Shown here in pieces: positions 52,823 through 61,418 of a DNA stretch of 64,000 bases. Numbering within the stretch: the first letter of the stretch is position 1; every line of letters starts with the position of its first letter. Made by a program: the position numbers and the translations under genes. Source of the DNA: Homoserinimonas sp044769865 (GTDB lineage: Bacteria > Actinomycetota > Actinomycetes > Actinomycetales > Microbacteriaceae); NCBI RefSeq assembly GCF_044769865.1, contig NZ_JBIZWA010000001.1:124001-188000 (forward strand), read 5' to 3'. A model generated the notes under the pieces. The model was not told the DNA's origin, searched no databases, and saw only the letters and a list, made by a program, of their open reading frames with translations.

Positions 52823-52875
52823 CGCATCCGCGGTGACATCTCCCGGATGCCACAGCGGGCTGAACGGTGGCTCCC

Positions 52876-52903
52876 TTGCGAATCGGGTGGGGCGGACTAG
52901 CGT
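52876..52903 (+). promoter_or_regulatory. Promoter candidate of the lipoprotein-CDF pair
   Basis: TTGCGA (52876-52881) and TAGCGT (52898-52903) are 16 bases apart, and the ATG at 52911 begins 7 bases after the -10 element. This predicts a leaderless transcript. Confidence 0.5.
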
Positions 52904-52910
52904 TCCTCGC

Positions 52911-53408
52911 ATGAGCAGGTTGAACACCCCACGCCTCGCATGGGCTGCCCTCATCGCCGCCCTCCTGGGGTTCACGGGCTGCGGCCTCACGGTGCCCACG
53001 GATCCCGACGGCACGCTTGAGGGCGTCACCGACGGCGTGCTTCGAGTCGGCGTGACCCCGAACGACGACCGCGTCACGATCGACGACAACGGCGAGCCAT
53101 CCGGCAATGATGTCGAGCTGATCGAGGACTTCGCCGACAGCGTCGACGCCGAGCTCGAGTGGGTGCCGGGCTCGGAGGAATCGCTCGTGCGCGACCTCGA
53201 AGCGGGGCGGCTCGACCTCGTGATCGGTGGCTTCACCGACACGACCCCCTGGTCGAACAAAGCCGCAGTGACGCGGCCCTACCTCGAAGTCACAGAACCC
53301 GACGGCACAACGCTCAAACTCGTCATGCTGGCGCCCATGGGCGAGAACGCCTTTCTCACGAAACTCGAGACCTTCCTGACAGAACACGAGCAGAAGGACG
53401 AGCGGTGA
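52911..53408 (+). CDS. Short solute-binding-like lipoprotein (one lobe of an SBP_bac_3 fold)
   Basis: A 165-residue lipoprotein from ATG 52911 with the lipobox FTGC. It matches the first lobe of amino-acid-type binding proteins (LRVGVTPNDDRVTIDDNGEPSG and VRDLEAGRLDLVIGGFTDTT), but the second lobe, about 100 residues, is missing and the C-terminus is different. It cannot form a normal two-lobed binding protein by itself. The stop overlaps the CDF gene by 4 bp, so it is probably a partner or sensor for that transporter. Confidence 0.82.
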   Translation: MSRLNTPRLAWAALIAALLGFTGCGLTVPTDPDGTLEGVTDGVLRVGVTPNDDRVTIDDNGEPSGNDVELIEDFADSVDAELEWVPGSEESLVRDLEAGRLDLVIGGFTDTTPWSNKAAVTRPYLEVTEPDGTTLKLVMLAPMGENAFLTKLETFLTEHEQKDER

Positions 53409-54400
53409 AAGGCAAGTACGAGCTTCGTGAACTGAGCGATGAGAAGGAGGCGACGCTCACGCAGGCGGTGCGCCTCGAGTGGATCACGATCGCCTTCCTC
53501 GCCGTGACCGTCACGCTGGTCTTCCTCGTGCTCGGCAATTCGCAGGCGATGAAGGCCGCGTGGCTCGAGGACATGCTGTCGTTCATCCCGCCCATCGCGT
53601 TCCTTGTCGCCGTGCGCATCACGCGCCGCAAGGCGACCATTCGGCATCCCTATGGCTACCACCGCGCGGTGGGCGTCGGGCACCTCGTCTCGGCCCTCGC
53701 CCTCACGGCCATGGGCATCTTCCTCATCATTGACTCGGGGTCTGGTCTTGTCACGGGCGAGCATCCCTCGATCGGCACGGTCGTGCTCTTCGGCAACGTC
53801 ATCTGGCTCGGCTGGCTCATGATCGGCGTCATGCTGCTCATCGCGGTGCCACCGGTCATCATCGGCCACAAGAAGATGAAGCTCGCAGAAGACCTCCACG
53901 ACAAGATCCTCTACGCCGATGCCGACATGAACAAGGCCGACTGGATGACGGCGGTCGGCTCGGCGGTCGGCGTCGCGGGGGTCGGGATCGGCCTGTGGTG
54001 GTTCGACTCAGCGGCCGCCCTCTTCATCTCGAGCAGCATCCTCTGGGACGGACTCCGCAATATGAAGGGCGCCGTGCTCGACCTAATGGACGAGCGCGCG
54101 ACGACCTTTGATGACCGGCGACCACACCCCGTCGCCGGCGAGATCCAGGATTACCTGCGCGGTCTCCGCTGGGTGCGGGATGCGGGGGTGCGGGTGCGCG
54201 ACGAAGGCCATGTCTTCCAGGTCGACGCCTTCGTCGTGCCGAAGTTCGGCCGCACGCCCCCACTGCGCCGACTCGACGAGGCACGCCAGGGATGCATCGC
54301 GCTCGACTGGCGCGTGCACGACATCCTCATCGTGCCCGTCGACGAGCTGCCCGAGATGGTCGAGAGCGCGCGTCACCCCGAACGCGAACGCCACGAGTGA
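53405..54400 (+). CDS. CDF-superfamily cation transporter with altered metal-site residues
   Basis: A 331-residue protein from GTG 53405 with about six membrane helices and a cytoplasmic C-terminal domain (about 240-331), the general plan of cation diffusion facilitators. HPYGYHRA is the conserved post-helix-2 motif. The normal HxxxD metal sites are not present: helix 2 reads EDMLSFIPP and helix 5 reads KADWMTAVG, without His/Asp in the usual spacing. The substrate may therefore differ from Zn2+/Fe2+, or the site may be built otherwise. It is translationally coupled to the lipoprotein. Confidence 0.85.
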   Translation: MKGKYELRELSDEKEATLTQAVRLEWITIAFLAVTVTLVFLVLGNSQAMKAAWLEDMLSFIPPIAFLVAVRITRRKATIRHPYGYHRAVGVGHLVSALALTAMGIFLIIDSGSGLVTGEHPSIGTVVLFGNVIWLGWLMIGVMLLIAVPPVIIGHKKMKLAEDLHDKILYADADMNKADWMTAVGSAVGVAGVGIGLWWFDSAAALFISSSILWDGLRNMKGAVLDLMDERATTFDDRRPHPVAGEIQDYLRGLRWVRDAGVRVRDEGHVFQVDAFVVPKFGRTPPLRRLDEARQGCIALDWRVHDILIVPVDELPEMVESARHPERERHE

Positions 54401-54401
54401 C

Positions 54402-55838
54402 TCAGTCGGTGTTGCCCGAGTGCGCCTCGAGGAAGTCGTAGAGCTCGCTGTCGTCGACCCCCGGGAACGTGCCGGATGGCAGCGGCGAGAGGATGTGCGC
54501 GTGCAGCTTGGCACTCGCCCAGGCCCTGCCCGACCAGCGCTCCGCCTTCTCCCCTGAGGGCCGGCGGCAGCAGTTCACATCCGGGCACCGTGACGTCTCG
54601 CGGTTGCGGGTGTCGCGGCCGCGGAACCATTTGGCGTCATTGAAGGGCACACCGAAGGTGATCGAGAACTCCTCCTGCGTGCCCGTGCCGGTCTGCGTCG
54701 AGTTCCAGTAGGTGCCCGTCGGGGTGTCGACGTACTGGTAGAACTCGGTCGTGCGGTTCGTGCGCGTGAAGGCGAGTCGGGCGCTCCAGTGGCGACACAC
54801 GAGCTGGCCCTCGGTCGAGCCCGTGACATCCGTCGGCAGCAGCAGCCCGTCGTTCTCGTAGCCCTTGTAGAGCGCGCCGTCGTCGCCGACGCGCAAAAAG
54901 TGGACGGTCATGTCGAGGTGGGATGTCGCGAGGTTCGTGAAGCGCAGCGCCGCCGCCTCGTGGGTCACCCCGAAGGCATCACGGAAGTCCTCGATCGCGA
55001 GGTTGCGGTCGCTCTTGGCCTTCGTGAGGAAGTCGACCGAGGGGCCGAGCGGCATGAGGCACGCGGCCGCGAAGTAGTTGATCTCGAGCCGCTGCTGCAG
55101 GAACTGCGCGTAGCTCTCGGGCTCGCGGTGGTCGAGCAGGCGGTGGGCCATCGCCTGCAGCGCCATCGAGCGCAGGCCGTGGCCGCCCGGGATCGAGGCG
55201 GGCGGCAGGTAGATTCGCCCGTTTTCGAGGTCGGTGACGGAGCGGGTCGAGTGCGGCAGGTCGTCAACATGGATGAGGTCGAAGCCGAGCTTCTTGGCCA
55301 TGAGCGCGACCGAGCGGTGCGTGAGTGCGCCCGTCGTGTGGCCGACGCCCCGCAGGAGGTCTTCCGCGAGCGTCTCGAGCTCGGGCAGGTAGTTGTTCTT
55401 CTCCCGCATGCGGTGCCGCAGCTCCGTATTGGCACGCCGAGCCTCCTCGGGGGTGGCGATCGCTTCGCGTGCACGGCGGGCAAGTTCCTGGTGCAGACCT
55501 ACGAGCGCTTCAAGCGTCTCATCGGTCATGGAGCGGGTGACACGGATGCCGGGGAGCCCGAGCCCCTGATAAAGGGCACCCTGCTGCATCCGTTCGAGTT
55601 CGATCTCGAGCGCCGCGCGCTTGGTGGGCGGTTCGGAGTTCAGGAGTTCTGACACCTCGAGGTTGAGGCTGTCGGCGATGGACTGCAGGAGCGAGAGCCG
55701 CGGTTCCCTGCGCCCGTTCTCCATGAGTGAGAGCTGGCTGCCGGCGATGCCGACCTCTGCTCCCAGTTGGTCGAGCGTGAGGCCTGCTCGGGTGCGGAAA
55801 TGGCGGATGCGCTGGCCCAGTGTTGCAAGATCGGTCAC
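54402..55838 (-). CDS. RamB-like XRE-family regulator (ScfR/IrrE-type)
   Basis: A 478-residue regulator. The XRE helix-turn-helix is at residues 8-62 (LTLDQLGAEVGIAGSQLSLMENGRREPRL), an IrrE/ImmA-like domain occupies the middle, and the C-terminal short-chain fatty-acyl-CoA-sensing domain (DUF2083) carries CCRRPSGE-type cysteine sites. RamB in Corynebacterium controls acetate and glyoxylate genes; here it is divergent from pckG, so control of gluconeogenic genes is likely. The GTG at 55836-55838 lies 6 bases after a TAACAT -10 element, so it appears leaderless. It is convergent with the CDF gene, one base apart. Confidence 0.87.
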   Translation of the reverse strand: MTDLATLGQRIRHFRTRAGLTLDQLGAEVGIAGSQLSLMENGRREPRLSLLQSIADSLNLEVSELLNSEPPTKRAALEIELERMQQGALYQGLGLPGIRVTRSMTDETLEALVGLHQELARRAREAIATPEEARRANTELRHRMREKNNYLPELETLAEDLLRGVGHTTGALTHRSVALMAKKLGFDLIHVDDLPHSTRSVTDLENGRIYLPPASIPGGHGLRSMALQAMAHRLLDHREPESYAQFLQQRLEINYFAAACLMPLGPSVDFLTKAKSDRNLAIEDFRDAFGVTHEAAALRFTNLATSHLDMTVHFLRVGDDGALYKGYENDGLLLPTDVTGSTEGQLVCRHWSARLAFTRTNRTTEFYQYVDTPTGTYWNSTQTGTGTQEEFSITFGVPFNDAKWFRGRDTRNRETSRCPDVNCCRRPSGEKAERWSGRAWASAKLHAHILSPLPSGTFPGVDDSELYDFLEAHSGNTD

Positions 55839-55844
55839 GACTTT

Positions 55845-55850
55845 ATGTTA
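55845..55850 (-). promoter_or_regulatory. -10 element of the RamB-like gene
   Basis: TAACAT (minus strand) ends 6 bases before the GTG start, which predicts a leaderless transcript. No good -35 hexamer was found. Confidence 0.4.
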
Positions 55851-55872
55851 GCGAAAGAATCGATGTTCTTAT

Positions 55873-55894
55873 GCACATGTATCGGCAGATGTGC
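55873..55894. promoter_or_regulatory. Inverted repeat between the RamB-like gene and pckG
   Basis: GCACAT and ATGTGC are perfect inverted arms with a 10-base spacer, followed immediately by a small GC hairpin (GCCCC-TGTG-GGGGC, 55893-55906). It lies in the 128-bp divergent region and could be a RamB-type operator for either gene. The site differs from the published RamB motif of Corynebacterium (A/T-rich with TTTGC), so the assignment is tentative. Confidence 0.4.
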
Positions 55895-55966
55895 CCCTGT
55901 GGGGGCCGCATACTGTAATCACCAAGCATTTTTGCGCACCCGCGCACAGAACGGACGGACAAGCCG

Positions 55967-57826
55967 ATGACACTGACGACACCGAGGCCCAGCTCGACAG
56001 AGACCACGTCCGAGGCCTATGCCGGCGTGCCGAAGGGTGCAAGCCCGAAGGTTGTCGCGTGGGTCGACTCCATCGCGGAGCTCACGAAGCCCGACCGTGT
56101 CGTCTGGTGCGACGGCTCGCCCCAGGAGTGGGACCGCCTCACCCGTGAGATGGTCGCCGCGGGCACGCTCATCAAGCTGAACCCCGAGCACCGCCCCTAC
56201 AGCTTCCTCGCCCGCAGCAACCCGAGCGATGTCGCCCGCGTCGAGTCGCGCACCTACATCTGCTCCGAGAAGGAAGAGGATGCGGGGCCCACCAACAACT
56301 GGATCGCCCCCGCCGAGATGCGCAAGACCTTCGACGAGATCTTCGACGGCTCGATGCGTGGTCGCACGATGTACGTCATGCCCTTCTCGATGGGCCCCAT
56401 CGGCAGCCCGCTCGCGAAGCTCGGCGTGCAGGTCACCGACTCCCCCTACGTTGTCGCGAGCATGGCAGTCATGACCCGCATGGGCACGGCGGCGCTCGAG
56501 CTCATCAACGACGACACCGAGTGGGTTGCGGCCGTGCACAGCGTCGGCGCGCCCCTTGAGCCGGGCCAGCAGGATGTCGCGTGGCCGTGCAATGACACGA
56601 AGTACATCAGCCACTTCCCCGAGACCCGCGAGATCTGGTCGTACGGCTCCTCCTACGGCGGCAACGCGCTCCTCGCGAAGAAGTCGTTCGCGCTGCGAAT
56701 CGCCTCCGTGCTCGCTCGTGATGAGGGCTGGCTCGCCGAGCACATGCTGCTCCTCAAGGTCACCAACCCGCGGGGCCGCGTCTTCCACGTCGCCGCCGCG
56801 TTCCCCTCCGCCTGCGGCAAGACCAACCTCGCGATGCTCCGCCCGAGCATCCCGGGCTGGAAGGTAGAGACCATCGGCGATGACATCGCATGGCTGCGCC
56901 CCGGCCCGGATGGCCGACTCCGCGCGATCAACCCTGAGGCCGGCTTCTTCGGAGTCGCCCCGGGCACGAGCCCCAAGACGAATGCAACGGCGATCGAGAC
57001 CCTCTGGGGCAACACGATCTTCACGAACGTCGCTCTGCGCGAGGACGGCGACGTGTGGTGGGAGGGTCTGACCGACAAGGCACCCGCGAACCTGACCGAC
57101 TGGCAGGGCAACCCCTGGACGCCCGAGTCGGCAACCCCGGCCGCGCACCCCAACTCCCGCTTCACGGTCGCCGCCCACCAGGCACCGTCGATCGCGGACT
57201 CGTGGGACGACCCGCAGGGCGTCGTGATCGACGCGATCATCTTCGGCGGTCGGCGCGCCACGAACGTGCCGCTCGTCGTCGAAGCCCGCGACTGGGAGCA
57301 CGGCGTCTACATCGGCGCGACCGTCTCCTCCGAGCGCACGGCCGCTGCGGAAGGTGCCGTCGGCGAGCTTCGCCGCGACCCCTTCGCCATGATGCCGTTC
57401 TGCGGCTACAACATGGCTGACCACTGGTCGCATTGGCTCTCGGTCGGTGAGAACCTTCGCTCCGCCGGCAACATGCCCCGCATCTTCCAGGTCAACTGGT
57501 TCCGCAAGGACAGCGAGGGCAAGTTCATCTGGCCCGGCTTCGCCGAGAACGCCCGTGTGCTCGAGTGGATCCTCGACCGTGTCGACGGTCGCGCGACGGC
57601 TCGCGAGACCCCGCTCGGCTACGCGCCCTCCGAGGGCGCCCTCAACATCGACGGCCTCGACCTGAGCGACGAGCAGATGCAGGAGCTCTTCGCGATCGAC
57701 CCCGAGTCGTGGCTCGCCGAGATCGAGGACACCGAGCAGTTCTTCGCCCAGTTCGGCGAGAAGCTGCCCGCGCAGCTCAGCGAGCAGCTCAGCGAACTGC
57801 GCACGCGCCTGAGCGAGACGAAGTAA
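55967..57826 (+). CDS. pckG: Phosphoenolpyruvate carboxykinase (GTP)
   Basis: A 619-residue GTP-type PEPCK, the first step of gluconeogenesis from oxaloacetate. It has the P-loop FPSACGKTNLAML (about residue 285), kinase-2-like GDDIAWLRPG and the hypervariable GTP-binding segments RVLEWIL. The start is ATG 55967. The adjacent, divergent RamB-like regulator and a strong terminator at 57844 make it a stand-alone unit. GTP-PEPCK is the usual type in actinobacteria. Confidence 0.96.
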   Translation: MTLTTPRPSSTETTSEAYAGVPKGASPKVVAWVDSIAELTKPDRVVWCDGSPQEWDRLTREMVAAGTLIKLNPEHRPYSFLARSNPSDVARVESRTYICSEKEEDAGPTNNWIAPAEMRKTFDEIFDGSMRGRTMYVMPFSMGPIGSPLAKLGVQVTDSPYVVASMAVMTRMGTAALELINDDTEWVAAVHSVGAPLEPGQQDVAWPCNDTKYISHFPETREIWSYGSSYGGNALLAKKSFALRIASVLARDEGWLAEHMLLLKVTNPRGRVFHVAAAFPSACGKTNLAMLRPSIPGWKVETIGDDIAWLRPGPDGRLRAINPEAGFFGVAPGTSPKTNATAIETLWGNTIFTNVALREDGDVWWEGLTDKAPANLTDWQGNPWTPESATPAAHPNSRFTVAAHQAPSIADSWDDPQGVVIDAIIFGGRRATNVPLVVEARDWEHGVYIGATVSSERTAAAEGAVGELRRDPFAMMPFCGYNMADHWSHWLSVGENLRSAGNMPRIFQVNWFRKDSEGKFIWPGFAENARVLEWILDRVDGRATARETPLGYAPSEGALNIDGLDLSDEQMQELFAIDPESWLAEIEDTEQFFAQFGEKLPAQLSEQLSELRTRLSETK

Positions 57827-57843
57827 CGCTTCACAGGCCCTGA

Positions 57844-57877
57844 AGGGGCGCCACTCCACACGGAGTGGCGCCCCTTT
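57844..57877 (+). terminator. Rho-independent terminator of pckG
   Basis: A perfect 14-bp stem (AGGGGCGCCACTCC / GGAGTGGCGCCCCT) with a 4-base loop is followed by TTTCTG, 17 bases after the pckG stop. It is the clearest intrinsic terminator in the window. Confidence 0.85.
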
Positions 57878-57985
57878 CTGCATCTCCTCCCCAACGTTTC
57901 GGCAACGGTGCGCGTCTTGAGAGATGAAGGGCACGCCAGCGGTGCACTCTGAGCAGATGACATCTGACGTAGGGGAAAGGGCCAC

Positions 57986-58525
57986 GTGAGCGAGACGGGG
58001 TGGGAACAGGTCGTGCGCGACCTCGTTGCGCACCGCGGAGAGGCACTCGTGCGCTACGCCTCCCTCGTCTCTGGCAATCCGGATGATGCGGCCGACCTCG
58101 TGCAAGACGCCCTCGTCAAGACCTTCGGCCGGCTCAGGAACGGCCTGAGCCTGCAGAGCGCAGAGGCCTACGTGCGCAGGGCCATCCTCAATGCGGCGCT
58201 TGATCGGGGTCGTCGCATGACCCGGTGGCGGCGCATCTCGCACCTCACGGCAATGGTCGATGAGCAGGAGTCCCCCGCGCCGGCGACCGAGGAGCGGCTC
58301 GACCTGGCCGAGCAACTGCGGCGGCTCGCCCCACGCGAACGAGCCTGCCTCGTGCTCCGCTACTACGAGGACCTCAAGGTCGACGACATCGCGGCGAGCC
58401 TCGGCATCAGCTCGGGTGCTGTCAAGCGGTATCTGAGCGACGGCCTCGCCAAGCTCTCCGCGGCACTGCAGGACGGCGGCGCGCAACAGACGAATGACAG
58501 CATCCAGGTCAGGAGCATCCCATGA
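57986..58525 (+). CDS. SigE-family (ECF-type) RNA polymerase sigma factor
   Basis: A 179-residue sigma-70-family protein from GTG 57986. Region 2 is at about residues 20-85 (LVQDALVKTFGRLR core-binding segment) and region 4 at about 115-165 (LAPRERACLVLRYYEDLKVDDIAASLGISSGAVKRYLSDGLAKL). It resembles SigE-type actinobacterial ECF sigma factors. The next gene, overlapping by 4 bp, is its probable regulator. Confidence 0.88.
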   Translation: MSETGWEQVVRDLVAHRGEALVRYASLVSGNPDDAADLVQDALVKTFGRLRNGLSLQSAEAYVRRAILNAALDRGRRMTRWRRISHLTAMVDEQESPAPATEERLDLAEQLRRLAPRERACLVLRYYEDLKVDDIAASLGISSGAVKRYLSDGLAKLSAALQDGGAQQTNDSIQVRSIP

Positions 58526-59301
58526 CAGATGATCGTGCACGCCACGAGACGCAGGAGGAGCGACGGCTGCGTCAGCTCCTCGCCGACGGCCCCGTGCCCG
58601 GCACGCTCGACCCCGACTCCGTCATCCGGCGCAGCCGCTCTCGGCGTCGGGTGGGTGCCGTCATGACGACGGCGGTCTCGGCACTCGCCGTCGTGGGTAT
58701 CGGTGCCGCCGCGCTCGGCGGGCTGGGCGACATCCTGCCCCGCACCTCGGTGGCGGACGCGGGATCGAGCGAGGAGGCGACGCTCTTCGGCGCGGAGGGC
58801 GGGGCATCCGATTCGGGCATGCCGCTGGCACCCGCCAGCAAGGTGCATGCCTGCGCGGCGCCCGTGTCGCAGGTCGCGCCGAGCATGACCGGGCTCGTGG
58901 TGACGCCCGAGTTCGAGGCGCTCGCCGCCGCGGACGGCACCGTGAAGCACGGCACCGTCACCGTGAGCAACACGGGCATCGACACCGTGCGGGGCACCGT
59001 GCCGCAGGAACCGGTCATCGCGCTTGCCGAAGACGGCGTCACCGTGTGGCACAGTAGCGAAACCGGCGAACTGCCCGGCGCCGAGGTCGACCTCGAACCG
59101 GGCGAGTCAATGCGGCTCGAGGCGAGCTACCTCCCCGTGCGCTGCGAGCAGGAGGACGAGACGCGCGAGAGCCTGGGCGACCACCTGCCGCCTCTGGAGC
59201 CCGGCGTCTACCAGCTGCGCGCAATCATCCCGTTGACGCTGGACGACGGATCGGCGCCGGAACTCCTCACGGGCCCGGCCCAGGAGATCACGCTGCGATA
59301 G
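58522..59301 (+). CDS. Membrane protein coupled to the sigma factor (putative anti-sigma factor)
   Basis: A 259-residue protein whose ATG overlaps the sigma gene stop by 4 bp. It has an Arg-rich cytoplasmic domain (about 1-45), one membrane helix (about 46-70) and an extracellular domain with two cysteines (about 113 and 213) that may form a disulfide. It lacks the HxxxCxxC zinc anti-sigma motif, so the anti-sigma role is inferred from position and topology only. Confidence 0.75.
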   Translation: MTDDRARHETQEERRLRQLLADGPVPGTLDPDSVIRRSRSRRRVGAVMTTAVSALAVVGIGAAALGGLGDILPRTSVADAGSSEEATLFGAEGGASDSGMPLAPASKVHACAAPVSQVAPSMTGLVVTPEFEALAAADGTVKHGTVTVSNTGIDTVRGTVPQEPVIALAEDGVTVWHSSETGELPGAEVDLEPGESMRLEASYLPVRCEQEDETRESLGDHLPPLEPGVYQLRAIIPLTLDDGSAPELLTGPAQEITLR

Positions 59302-59326
59302 CCACCATGGCAGGGCTCGGTGCCCG

Positions 59327-59338
59327 CCGATACAGTCG
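59327..59338 (+). promoter_or_regulatory. Shared 12-base promoter motif upstream of the TPM gene
   Basis: CCGATACAGTCG contains a TACAGT -10-like hexamer (59331-59336), 6 bases before the GTG at 59343, which predicts a leaderless transcript. The same 12 bases recur at 61419-61430 upstream of the PspA gene. Confidence 0.55.
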
Positions 59339-59342
59339 AGGC

Positions 59343-61385
59343 GTGACGACCCTCGCAGCACAACGACGCATCCGACCATCACTTCGCCGTGGAGCCGAGC
59401 GCGCGCTCCTCATCGTTGTCCTCGCCGTGGCGGCGATGTGCCTCGCGCCAGCAACGGCATCCGCGGAGGAACCCGTGCGCTTCGGCGGATCAGACGTTGT
59501 CGACACGGCGGGCGTGCTCGGAGGCCAGGCCGCAGCCGTGGAAGACGCGCTCGACGAGCTCTACGCCGAGGCAGGCATCCAGCTGCTCGTCGCGTACGTC
59601 GACACCTTCGACGGGATGGCGCCCGCTGCCTGGGCTGAGCGTACTGCGGAGCGGAATGGACTCGGCTCCAATGACGTGCTCCTCGCGGTGGCAGTCGAGG
59701 ATCGCAACTACGTCACCTGGTACCCCGACGACTTCGAGCTGAGCGAGGGCAAGACGCTCTCGGTCGAGCAGGACGATATCGAGCCGCAGCTGCGAGCGGA
59801 CGATTGGCCGGGCGCCGCAATCGCCGCAGCCGATGGTTACGCGCGTGCCAGTCAGGGCATCAACTGGCTGCCGATCCTCGCCGGCGCTGCCATCATCGGG
59901 CTGGGTGTGTGGGGCTTCACGGCGTTCCGTCGGCGCAGAGCCGCAAACGCGCAGCGGCGAGCGGATGCAGCGCGCCTCGAGGAACTGGAGCAGCGGGCAT
60001 CCGTCGCCCTCGTCGCCCTCGACGACGAACTCATGACGAGCAGCGAGGAACTCGCCTTCGCCGCGGCGCAGTTCGGGGAGCAGGCGACGAAGCCGTTCCG
60101 CGACGCGGTCGCCGAGGCGCGCGCCAAGTCGATGGAGGCCTTCGAGCTCAAGCAGCGACTCGACGACCCCGACGAGGAGCCGGATGCGGAGCGGGCCGCC
60201 ATGGCCGAGCAGATCATCGCGCTGACGGCCGAGGGCGACGCCGCACTCGATGCGCAGGCGGCTGCCTTTGCCGAGCTGCGGGAGCTGGAGAAGAACGCGC
60301 CGCAAGCACTCGCCGAGGCTCAGCGCACTGAGACCGAGCTTGAAGGAAGGGTCGCGGCTTCCGAGCGGACACTCGCCGAGTTGGCTGAGCGCTACGACGC
60401 ATCGGCCCTCTCAGCCGTGGCCGACAACGCGATTCAGGCTCGCGAATTGCTGACCTTCGCAGCCGAATCCCGCGGTGCTGCAGAGACGGCCCTCGCGGCC
60501 GGGAAGACAGGGGACGCCGCCGTGCAGGTGCGTGCGGCGCAGGCCACCGCGGGACGCATCGCGCAACTCCTCGACGCGGTGGATGCCCTCGCGGTCGAAC
60601 TCGACGCCGCTTCTGCGCGCCTCACCGACGCGGTTCGCGACACGCAGGATGACCTCGCCTCCGCCAGCGCACTGGCGAACGACCCCAGAATTGCCGCGTC
60701 GACGCAGGAGCTGACGCGGGCGATGGCGAAGGCATCCGCGGCCGTTGATCGCGCGTCGTCGCGGGACGGGCACCGGGATCCCCTCGTGAGCCTTACCTCA
60801 CTCACGGCAGCCGATGCCGAACTCGACCGCATCCTCGCCGCCGCGCGCGAGGAGCAGGAGCGCACCGCCCGTGCCCAGCGTCAACTGCCGGACACCATCA
60901 GGCGCGCCGAGACGGCTGTGGCGCAGGCGTCCTCCTTCATCACGACGCGACGCGGAGGCGTGAGGGAGCACGCGCGCACGCGACTCGCCGAAGCCGAGCG
61001 ACTCCTCGCCGCCGCGGTCGCTTCGCACCACGACCCCGTCAGCGCGGTCGACACGGCCCTGCGCGCCGCGAGCACGGCGGAGACCGCTCTCGCTCGCGCG
61101 CAGTCGGACGTGCAGGCCACCAGCGGCTACGGCACAACGACCAGCAACGACAGCGCCGTGCTTGGCGCGCTGCTCGGCGACCTTATCTTCGGCGGGTCTG
61201 GCAGCCGCGGCTCCAGCTGGGGAAGTGCCCCTGGCGGCTGGAGCGGATCCTCGAGCAGCGGGCGCAGCAGCTTCGGCTCGAGCCGCTCGCGCAGCAGGAG
61301 CAGTAGCCGGAGTAGCAGCAGAAGCAGAAGCAGCGGACGTAGCTCCGGCCGCTCCCGTGGCCGCACGGGCGGCGGCCGATTCTGA
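59343..61385 (+). CDS. TPM-domain membrane protein with coiled-coil and Arg/Ser/Gly tail
   Basis: About 680 residues from GTG 59343 (an ATG at 59307 is possible but follows no ribosome binding site). After a cleavable signal (about 1-39) comes a TPM domain (about 50-155, VDTAGVLGG through PDDFELSEGKTLSVEQDDIEPQLRADDWPGA-like blocks), a membrane helix (about 172-192), a long Ala/Glu-rich coiled coil and a C-terminal tail of Ser, Arg and Gly. TPM proteins often occur with PspA, which follows here. The role is probably envelope-stress related. Confidence 0.87.
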   Translation: MTTLAAQRRIRPSLRRGAERALLIVVLAVAAMCLAPATASAEEPVRFGGSDVVDTAGVLGGQAAAVEDALDELYAEAGIQLLVAYVDTFDGMAPAAWAERTAERNGLGSNDVLLAVAVEDRNYVTWYPDDFELSEGKTLSVEQDDIEPQLRADDWPGAAIAAADGYARASQGINWLPILAGAAIIGLGVWGFTAFRRRRAANAQRRADAARLEELEQRASVALVALDDELMTSSEELAFAAAQFGEQATKPFRDAVAEARAKSMEAFELKQRLDDPDEEPDAERAAMAEQIIALTAEGDAALDAQAAAFAELRELEKNAPQALAEAQRTETELEGRVAASERTLAELAERYDASALSAVADNAIQARELLTFAAESRGAAETALAAGKTGDAAVQVRAAQATAGRIAQLLDAVDALAVELDAASARLTDAVRDTQDDLASASALANDPRIAASTQELTRAMAKASAAVDRASSRDGHRDPLVSLTSLTAADAELDRILAAAREEQERTARAQRQLPDTIRRAETAVAQASSFITTRRGGVREHARTRLAEAERLLAAAVASHHDPVSAVDTALRAASTAETALARAQSDVQATSGYGTTTSNDSAVLGALLGDLIFGGSGSRGSSWGSAPGGWSGSSSSGRSSFGSSRSRSRSSSRSSSRSRSSGRSSGRSRGRTGGGRF

Positions 61386-61418
61386 GCCAGCGCGCTCCCT
61401 GTCGGCGCTGAGTCGCGT

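Noticed and set aside
55919..58540. A long open frame of over 870 codons on the minus strand opposite pckG and the sigma gene
   Set aside because: It is an antisense shadow. The plus-strand genes are unmistakable and high-G+C DNA leaves the opposite frame open.
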